From JANMQK01 sp031370485 (GTDB lineage Bacteria > Acidobacteriota > Polarisedimenticolia > Gp22-AA2), in contig JANMQK010000348.1 of the NCBI GenBank assembly GCA_031370485.1, forward strand, positions 1 through 12,291: a stretch of DNA of 12,291 bases. Direction: 5' to 3'. Position 1 is the stretch's first letter; each line of letters opens with the position of its first letter. Both the position numbers and the translations under genes were made by a program. The notes beneath the pieces were generated by a model. It did no database searches and was not told the DNA's origin. It saw only the letters and a program-made list of their open reading frames with translations. Below, in pieces: positions 7,471 through 12,291 of this stretch.

Positions 7471-7499
7471 TTGACCTTTGACGACCGGCCGCCGACATT
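7471..7499 (+). promoter_or_regulatory. Weak candidate promoter before the small membrane protein
   Basis: TTGACC (7471-7476) is a good -35 match, and GACATT (7494-7499) follows after 17 bases but matches the -10 consensus at only three of six positions. It sits in the 131-base gap after the rhodanese-methyltransferase gene. An imperfect hairpin with one G-T pair (AGCCGG / CTGGCT, 7428-7444) lies just after that gene's stop but has no T-tract, so I do not call a terminator. Confidence 0.2.
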
Positions 7500-7546
7500 G
7501 AGGCCCGAGTGCCCACCCATCCGTGGCACCGGGAGGCGGCTAAACC

Positions 7547-7801
7547 ATGATGCTCGCGGCTGGCGCGTTGATGCTCATCGGAGGGCTCATCGTTCTCTTC
7601 GGAACCGTCATGTTCGTCGTGACGGCGTTTCGGACGAGCGTCGCCTGGGGGATTGGCACCCTGCTGTTCGCGCCCGTGGCCCTGGTGTTCCTCTTGCGGA
7701 CCTGGAACGAGTCCAGGAAGGGTTTCCTGGTGACGCTGATCGGAGCCGGTCTCATGGCGGCCGGCGCCCTTCTCGGCATGAAGGCCGGCCTCGTTCGCTA
7801 G
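7547..7801 (+). CDS. Small three-helix membrane protein
   Basis: An 84-residue hydrophobic protein with three likely transmembrane segments: about residues 4-26, 32-50 and 60-79. A short polar turn, RTWNESRKG, lies between the second and third (51-59). The first hydrophobic residues follow the start directly, so there is no separate signal peptide. GGGAGG lies ten bases before the ATG; a second ATG three bases on is equally possible. A competing frame through the same bases is Arg/His-rich and has no ribosome binding site, so I regard this frame as the real one. I recognise no named family; similar tiny integral membrane proteins are usually annotated as hypothetical. It may share a promoter in the 7416-7546 gap. 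The intergenic stretch after it (7802-7947) contains the hairpin array described separately. Confidence 0.65.
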   Translation: MMLAAGALMLIGGLIVLFGTVMFVVTAFRTSVAWGIGTLLFAPVALVFLLRTWNESRKGFLVTLIGAGLMAAGALLGMKAGLVR

Positions 7802-7819
7802 TCCCTCCTGTCGGAACCA

Positions 7820-7848
7820 TTCCCGAAAAGCTGCGTATGGTCTACTAT
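7820..7848 (+). promoter_or_regulatory. Candidate promoter for the LolA-like/Asp-box operon
   Basis: TACTAT (7843-7848) matches four of six -10 positions in an AT-richer patch. TTCCCG (7820-7825) lies 17 bases upstream but matches only three of six -35 positions. Its position at the beginning of the 146-base gap, ahead of a run of hairpins and a strong ribosome binding site, makes it a reasonable start for the downstream transcription unit. The first hairpin begins at the last base of the -10 box, so if this promoter is used that hairpin would be only partly transcribed. Confidence 0.3.
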
Positions 7849-7933
7849 TCCGCTTTCCGGAAGGGCTTGTCCCGGCCGATGAAGGCCGGACGCCGGGTGA
7901 ACCGGCTTTCAGGGGGGAGCGGCGACACGCTCC
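7848..7933 (+). other. Array of four consecutive hairpins, possible structured mRNA leader
   Basis: Four perfect short inverted repeats follow each other: 7848-7862 (TTCCG, loop CTTTC, CGGAA), 7872-7889 (CCGGCC, loop GATGAA, GGCCGG), 7892-7906 (GCCGG, loop GTGAA, CCGGC) and 7916-7933 (GGAGCG, loop GCGACA, CGCTCC). The last stem ends immediately before the Shine-Dalgarno AGGAGG at 7934. Arms of the second and third stems are complementary to each other as well, so alternative folds are possible. I cannot match it to a named riboswitch class. It may be a cis-regulatory RNA or a family of extragenic palindromes. Confidence 0.5.
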
Positions 7934-7939
7934 AGGAGG
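7934..7939 (+). promoter_or_regulatory. Ribosome binding site that decides the start at 7948
   Basis: AGGAGG is a perfect Shine-Dalgarno sequence. The ATG at 7942 is only two bases away, too close for normal initiation, while the ATG at 7948 is at the ideal eight bases. This selects the shorter start and a compact signal peptide. Confidence 0.8.
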
Positions 7940-7947
7940 AGATGCTC

Positions 7948-8748
7948 ATGTTGCGAAGGTTGGCAGTCCTGTTTCTGGCGGCTGGTCTTGCGGTGGTTCC
8001 CGCCGCAGCGCAGACCGTGGACGAGTTGATCGCCAAGAACATCGAGGCCCGCGGCGGGCTCGAGAAAATGAAGGCGGTCCAGAGCCTCCGCATGAGCGGA
8101 AAGATGAGCATGGGGCCGGGCATGGAGGCTCCCATGACCCTCGAAATGAAACGCCCCAGGAACCTCCGCATGGAGTTCACGATCCAGGGGATGACCGGTA
8201 TCCAGGGCTACGACGGGAAGACGGGCTGGTCGGTGATGCCCTTCCAGGGCAAGAAGGACCCCGAGCCGATGTCTCCCGACGAGCTGAAGATGATCGAGGA
8301 GCAGGCCGACATGGACGGACCCCTCGTGGATTACAAGGCCAAGGGGCACAAGGTGGAACTGGTCGGCAAGGAAAAGGTCGAGGGAAGCGACGCCTGGAAA
8401 ATCAAGCTCACCCTGAAGGACGGCACCGTGCAGTACGCCTTCCTGGACGCGGACTCGTTCCTCGAGATCAAGCAGGAGATGAAGCGCACCATTCGCGGCA
8501 GCGAGGTCGAGTTCGAGAGCACCCTGGGCGACTATAAAGAGGTTGCGGGGCTGCTGATCCCCCACTCGATCCAGAGCAACGCCAAGGGGCGCCCCGAGAA
8601 ACAGAACCTGATCATCGACACGATCGAGGTTAACCCGACGCTCGACGACGCGCGGTACAGGATGCCCGCCGTCTCCAAGACCGAGGCCCCCAAGGCGGAG
8701 CCCGCCAAGGCCGACCCGGCCAAGCCCGCGAAGCCCGGCCAGAACTGA
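7948..8748 (+). CDS. Exported LolA-like (outer membrane lipoprotein-sorting-type) protein
   Basis: A 266-residue exported protein. Residues 1-21 (MLRRLAVLFLAAGLAVVPAAA) are a clean signal peptide with likely cleavage before Gln22. The mature part opens TVDELIAKNIEARGGLEKM and continues as alternating beta-strands (MTLEMKRPRNLRMEF, GIQGYDGKTGWSVMPF, LTLKDGTVQYAFLDAD, GLLIPHSIQ), the half-barrel pattern of LolA/LppX-like periplasmic carriers of lipids or lipoproteins. The fold call is by pattern, and the cargo is unknown. The segment 49-82 is rich in methionine, which I think is common for this group. The tail (245-266) is a low-complexity Ala-Lys-Pro stretch, probably disordered. The frame is open far upstream, but the ribosome binding site fixes the start at 7948. 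The Asp-box protein begins four bases after its stop, so the two are translationally coupled or at least co-transcribed. Confidence 0.75.
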   Translation: MLRRLAVLFLAAGLAVVPAAAQTVDELIAKNIEARGGLEKMKAVQSLRMSGKMSMGPGMEAPMTLEMKRPRNLRMEFTIQGMTGIQGYDGKTGWSVMPFQGKKDPEPMSPDELKMIEEQADMDGPLVDYKAKGHKVELVGKEKVEGSDAWKIKLTLKDGTVQYAFLDADSFLEIKQEMKRTIRGSEVEFESTLGDYKEVAGLLIPHSIQSNAKGRPEKQNLIIDTIEVNPTLDDARYRMPAVSKTEAPKAEPAKADPAKPAKPGQN

Positions 8749-8752
8749 GCCG

Positions 8753-11700
8753 ATGCGCGGCACATCCCTGAGAAGTGCGCCCGGCCTTCCTGCCGCGGCG
8801 CTGCTCGCAGCCTCTCTGCTCGCCATCGCACCGTCCCCCCTCCGGGCGGACGACGTCACGATCGACAGCGACACGTTCGGGGGGCTCGAGGCACGGACCA
8901 TCGGCCCCGCGGTCATGGGCGGCCGCATCGCCGCGATCGATGCGATCGAGGGTGATCGGCTGACCCTGTTCGTCGGGGCGGCCGGCGGGGGGGTCTGGAA
9001 GTCGGTGGACGGCGGCCTGCGGTTCAAGCCTGTCTTCGACAAGCAGCAGCAGTCGATAGGCGCCATCGCCATCGATCGTAAGGACCCGAAGATCGTCTGG
9101 GTCGGGACGGGGGAGACCTGGCTGCGCAACACGGTTTCCGTCGGCGACGGCGTCTACCGATCGGCCGACGGTGGCGAGAACTGGGAGCACCTCGGCCTCG
9201 AGGGGACGGAGCGCATCGCCCAGATCGCCATCGACCCTCATGATTCCAACAGGGTGTTCGTGTGCGCGACGGGCCACGCCTTCGACGCGCATCCCGATCG
9301 GGGGGTCTACAGGACGAAGGACAGCGGCAAGAGCTGGGAGAAGGTGCTCTTCGTCGACAATGACACGGGTTGCGGCGACCTGGCCATCGACCCGAAGGAC
9401 GGCAACATCCTGTACGCCGGCATGTGGCAGTACCGCCGCCTGCCCTATTTCTTCACCTCGGGCGGGCCCGGAAGCGGCCTCTACAAGTCGACGGACGGGG
9501 GCGCCACCTGGAAGAAGTCGCAGGAGGGGTTCCCGAAGGCCGAACTGGGGCGCATCGCCGTCGCCGTGGCGCCCTCGCGGCCGACCGTGGTCTACGCGAC
9601 GGTAGAGGCCAGGGACGACTCGGCGCTCTACCGCTCGGAGGACACGGGGGTCACCTGGAAGAAGCTGTCGGGGGTACGCGCGGTCGCGAGCCGGCCGTTC
9701 TATTTCTCGCGTCTCTACGTCGATCCATCGGACTCCGACCGCGTCTACAAGATGGGCTTCAACGCGGCGATCAGCGAGGATGGCGGCAAGACGTTCAGCG
9801 GGCTGGGGGGCAGCTACCACGGCGACACGCACGCGCTCTGGATCAACCCGAAGCGCACCGACGAACTGATCCTGGGGACGGACGGCGGGGTGTACTTCTC
9901 CAGCGATCGGGGATTCCGCTGGCGGTTCGCGGGCGATCTGCCGGTGGGGCAGTTCTACCACGTGGCCTATGACATGGACGAGCCCTACAACGTTTATGGT
10001 GGATTGCAGGACAACGCCTCGTGGTACGGGCCGTCGCGCCGGTCGGGGGGCATCGCTGGCAAGAACTGGACCTCGGGCCTGTTCTGCGACGGATTCTGGG
10101 CGTTCCCCGATCCGACGGACCGGGACATCTGGTACGCGGAGTGCCAGGGGGGGTGGCTGTTCAGCCTGCGCAAGTCGACCGGGGAGATCCGCGACATCAA
10201 GCCCAGCCCGAAGCCAGGCGAGTCCAAGTACCGCTTCAACTGGAGCGCGCCCATCCACCTGAGCCACAGCGAGACCGGGACGATGTTCTTCGGGGCGCAA
10301 TTCCTCTTCCGCACGCGGGATGGCGGCGTGTCGTGGGATCGGATCTCCCCCGACCTGACGACCAACGACCCGGCCAAGCAGAAACAGGACGACTCCGGCG
10401 GCCTCACGCCGGACGACTCGACCGCCGAGAACCATTGCACCATCTTCGCGATCTCCGCCTCGCCCATGAAGAAGGACCTGATCTGGGCGGGGACGGACGA
10501 CGGCAACATCCAGATTACGCGCGACGGCGGCAAGACCTGGACCAACGTGGCCGGGAACGTGCCGGGCCTGCCGAAGCACACCTGGGTCTCGTCGGTCGAG
10601 GCCTCCCGCTTCGAGGAGGGGACCGCCTACGCAACCTTCGATGGCCACATGATGGGCGACATGAAGACCTACGTTTACAAGACCGCCGACTTCGGCAAGA
10701 GCTGGCGGAGCCTCGCTCCGGCCTCGATGAAGGGGTACGCGCACGTCGTCCGCGAGGACCCGGTCAAGGCGGACCTCCTGTTCGTGGGGACCGAGACGGG
10801 GCTATGGATCAGCGTTGACGGCGGCGCGCAGTGGGGACAGTTCAAGGGCGGCATGCCGGGCGAGGTCGCGGTGCGGGACGTCGTCATTCATCCGCGCGAT
10901 CACGACCTGATCATCGCCACGCATGGCCGCGGCCTCTACATCCTGGACGACATCACGCCGCTGCGCGCTTTGAAGAAGGAAACACTCGAGTCGGAGGTGG
11001 CGTTTCTCGACGGCCGCCCCTGGGTGATGCCGCTCTTCGCGTCCGACTTCTCGGAGGGGGACGACGGCGAGTTCACGGGACAGTCTCCCCCTGAGGCGGC
11101 CTACATCACCTACTACCTCAAGAAGCGCCACATCGTGGGGGATCTCAAGCTGGAGGTCTACGACCAGGAAGGCAAACTGATTACTACCCTTGCGGGGGGG
11201 AGACGTCGCGGCCTCAACCGGGTCCCTTGGCCGATGCGGCTGGCGCCGCCGAAGTTTCCGCCGGCGACCCAGTTCGTCCCGTTCGCCGCCCTCGGGCCGC
11301 GCGTCCCGGCGGGCACCTACACCGTCAAGCTGATCAAGAACAAGGAGACCTACGTCTCGAAGGTCTCCCTCGTCCCCGACCCGCGCGGCAAATACAGCGC
11401 GGAGGACCGCGCGGCCCAGCACGGCATGGCGCTGAAGCTCTACGCGATGCTCGAGCGCATGACCATGGTCGTCGAGTCGATCACGGACGCCCGCGACCAG
11501 GCCGGGGCCCGGGCCGGCGGGCTGCCCGCGGGGGACGGCCTGCGCCGCCGCCTCGAAGGCCTCCGGAAGGCCATGGAAGACCAGCGACAGGCCCTGGTCT
11601 CGACCAAGGAAGGGGAGGTCGTGAGCGGCGAGGACAAGCTCCGCGAGGAGCTGGGCATGCTCTACGGCGCCGTCAACCTCTACGAGGGCCGCCCCACCGC

Positions 11701-11884
11701 ATCGCAGGTCACGCGCATGGGCGTGCTATCGAAGGATCTCGATGACGCCTATAATAGGTTCCAGGCCGCCATCAACAAGGACCTCGCGTCGCTCAACTCG
11801 GCGCTCGCGGCGAAAAAGCTCGAGGCGATCGTCCCATTCACGGAAGAAGCATGGAAGGCAAGGCAGGAAAAGAAAGGCCCCTGA
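8753..11884 (+). CDS. Large exported Asp-box (BNR/sortilin-VPS10-like) propeller protein
   Basis: A 1043-residue protein with a signal peptide (core about 13-30, cleavage probably near Ala32). Residues 45-735 carry eleven Asp boxes of the S/T-x-D-x-G-x-x-W type, at about 84, 137, 188, 246, 295, 341, 383, 521, 589, 644 and 687, indicating one or two beta-propellers as in sortilin/VPS10 and BNR-repeat proteins. Spacings are about 40-60 residues except for a 138-residue gap between boxes 7 and 8. Residues 780-875 resemble a FlgD/Ig-like beta domain (LKLEVYDQEGKLITTL, PAGTYTVKLIKNKE), and 885-1043 is largely helical and charged. Such proteins are often annotated as glycosyl hydrolases or sialidases, but I see no sialidase catalytic set, so a binding or scaffolding role is as likely. 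There is no clear ribosome binding site; the start lies four bases after the previous stop, suggesting coupling. Its last 34 bases overlap the next gene. Confidence 0.85.
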   Translation: MRGTSLRSAPGLPAAALLAASLLAIAPSPLRADDVTIDSDTFGGLEARTIGPAVMGGRIAAIDAIEGDRLTLFVGAAGGGVWKSVDGGLRFKPVFDKQQQSIGAIAIDRKDPKIVWVGTGETWLRNTVSVGDGVYRSADGGENWEHLGLEGTERIAQIAIDPHDSNRVFVCATGHAFDAHPDRGVYRTKDSGKSWEKVLFVDNDTGCGDLAIDPKDGNILYAGMWQYRRLPYFFTSGGPGSGLYKSTDGGATWKKSQEGFPKAELGRIAVAVAPSRPTVVYATVEARDDSALYRSEDTGVTWKKLSGVRAVASRPFYFSRLYVDPSDSDRVYKMGFNAAISEDGGKTFSGLGGSYHGDTHALWINPKRTDELILGTDGGVYFSSDRGFRWRFAGDLPVGQFYHVAYDMDEPYNVYGGLQDNASWYGPSRRSGGIAGKNWTSGLFCDGFWAFPDPTDRDIWYAECQGGWLFSLRKSTGEIRDIKPSPKPGESKYRFNWSAPIHLSHSETGTMFFGAQFLFRTRDGGVSWDRISPDLTTNDPAKQKQDDSGGLTPDDSTAENHCTIFAISASPMKKDLIWAGTDDGNIQITRDGGKTWTNVAGNVPGLPKHTWVSSVEASRFEEGTAYATFDGHMMGDMKTYVYKTADFGKSWRSLAPASMKGYAHVVREDPVKADLLFVGTETGLWISVDGGAQWGQFKGGMPGEVAVRDVVIHPRDHDLIIATHGRGLYILDDITPLRALKKETLESEVAFLDGRPWVMPLFASDFSEGDDGEFTGQSPPEAAYITYYLKKRHIVGDLKLEVYDQEGKLITTLAGGRRRGLNRVPWPMRLAPPKFPPATQFVPFAALGPRVPAGTYTVKLIKNKETYVSKVSLVPDPRGKYSAEDRAAQHGMALKLYAMLERMTMVVESITDARDQAGARAGGLPAGDGLRRRLEGLRKAMEDQRQALVSTKEGEVVSGEDKLREELGMLYGAVNLYEGRPTASQVTRMGVLSKDLDDAYNRFQAAINKDLASLNSALAAKKLEAIVPFTEEAWKARQEKKGP
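11750..11755 (+). promoter_or_regulatory. Perfect TATAAT inside the Asp-box gene, ahead of the cupredoxin
   Basis: TATAAT matches the -10 consensus exactly and lies about 95 bases before the copper-protein start. In the coding frame it falls across the TAT and AAT codons, followed by AGG, all uncommon choices in this GC-rich gene. The -35 region at 17 bases (TATCGA) is poor and there is no TGn extension, so an internal promoter is possible but unproven. Confidence 0.25.
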
Positions 11885-12291
11885 TTCCCGGAGGTCGGAC
11901 CCTGCTTGTCGTGGCGCTGTTGCTGCCGGTTTGCGCCGGGCCGGCGGCGGCGGTCGAGCCCGGGGTGGATGTCGCCGCCCCTCGCGTTGTCATCTCGACC
12001 GTCACCAACGTCCTCTTCTTCCAGAAGGCGAACCAGGCCATCGAGCAGGGCGACTACGTTTCATGGCGGTACATCGCGACCGTCAGGATCCACACGACGA
12101 CGAGCGGAGCCGTCTGTGGCGTGCCGGACGGCCTCTGGGACGCTCCTCTGGATTTTGACAATCCGGAGTTTTCCTACCAGTTCCTGGGGCCACCCGGAGC
12201 CTATCCTTATTACTGTGGCTACCACTGCCTCAACAACATGAAGGGTCAGGTCACGGTGACGACGCGAATTGCCCTAGGGCTGAGCGAGGCG
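11851..12291 (+). CDS. Exported type I copper protein (plastocyanin-like cupredoxin), 3' end missing
   Basis: An open frame of 147 codons reaches the right edge without a stop. Residues 1-34 form a signal peptide with a basic start and the core LLVVALLLPVCAG; Cys28 is not in a proper lipobox. The mature part is a cupredoxin: V-F-F-Q-K-A then IEQGDYVSWRY (64-74), first ligand His81 in RIHTTTSG, and the C-terminal ligand loop YYCGYHCLNNMKG with Cys122, His125 and Met130, the C-x2-H-x4-M spacing of plastocyanin-type centres. It is expected to carry electrons outside the cytoplasm. An additional Cys pair (Cys89, Cys126) could form a disulfide; Cys126 directly follows the His ligand, which is unusual. 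The ATG at 11851 overlaps the upstream gene by 34 bases, with a weak GGAAG before it. A better GGAGG (11890-11894) precedes only non-ATG codons (CTG 11902, GTG 11911), so the start is uncertain. Sequence continues beyond the copper domain. Confidence 0.8.
   Translation, partial: MEGKAGKERPLIPGGRTLLVVALLLPVCAGPAAAVEPGVDVAAPRVVISTVTNVLFFQKANQAIEQGDYVSWRYIATVRIHTTTSGAVCGVPDGLWDAPLDFDNPEFSYQFLGPPGAYPYYCGYHCLNNMKGQVTVTTRIALGLSEA

Noticed and set aside
7465..7947. Upstream extension of the LolA-like protein frame
   Set aside because: It is Arg/His-rich, overlaps the small membrane protein and would destroy the clear signal peptide. AGGAGG at 7934-7939 fixes the start at 7948.
8630..10744. A 704-codon antisense open frame opposite the Asp-box gene
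   Set aside because: Its composition is Arg/Val/Gly/Asp-rich with no recognisable motifs or ribosome binding site, and it lies opposite a frame with eleven Asp boxes.

Overview
The window is roughly two-thirds G+C by eye and gene-dense. It carries eleven protein-coding genes: ten on the + strand and one on the - strand that is cut by the left edge. I see no rRNA, tRNA, CRISPR array, transposase or integrase. Signal peptides are frequent, Shine-Dalgarno sequences are mostly clear and intergenic gaps are short. The gene set (a very long Asp-box/BNR repeat protein, a GT39-type membrane glycosyltransferase, a LolA-like exported protein, an MA-family metallopeptidase, a cupredoxin) suggests a Gram-negative, GC-rich bacterium. 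Acidobacteriota or a similar soil/sediment phylum is my best guess. That assignment rests on gene content only.

Layout: (1) 1-275, - strand, N-terminus of an unrecognised exported protein with a hexapeptide repeat. (2) 276-417, divergent intergenic region with a -10-like box, a strong hairpin and a G-quadruplex-like G-rich stretch ending in the ribosome binding site of (3) 418-882, a PaaI-like hotdog thioesterase. (4) 904-1830, an exported, membrane-anchored HExxH metallopeptidase. (5) 1888-3940, two tandem glyceraldehyde-3-phosphate dehydrogenase paralogues. The second looks like a normal enzyme. The first keeps the catalytic Cys/His but has lost several phosphate-site residues. (6) 4003-5892, a GT-C integral membrane glycosyltransferase. 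(7) 5925-6521, an exported histidine phosphatase. (8) 6555-7415, a rhodanese-methyltransferase fusion. (9) 7547-7801, a small three-helix membrane protein. (10) 7802-7947, a leader containing four consecutive perfect hairpins ahead of (11) 7948-8748, an exported LolA-like protein, closely followed by (12) 8753-11884, a 1043-residue Asp-box propeller protein, overlapping (13) 11851-window end, an exported type I copper protein (partial).

How they work together: 1888-3940 is one transcription unit devoted to GAPDH-type chemistry, and 4003-7415 probably continues in the same direction as a loose operon of unrelated functions. The block 7948-12291 is a second unit of exported proteins (envelope carrier-like protein, propeller protein, copper protein) that appears to start after a structured leader. 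The points most worth a second look are the altered GAPDH paralogue, the hairpin array at 7848-7933 and the rhodanese-methyltransferase fusion. I did not find a defence system or another clearly new multi-gene system.
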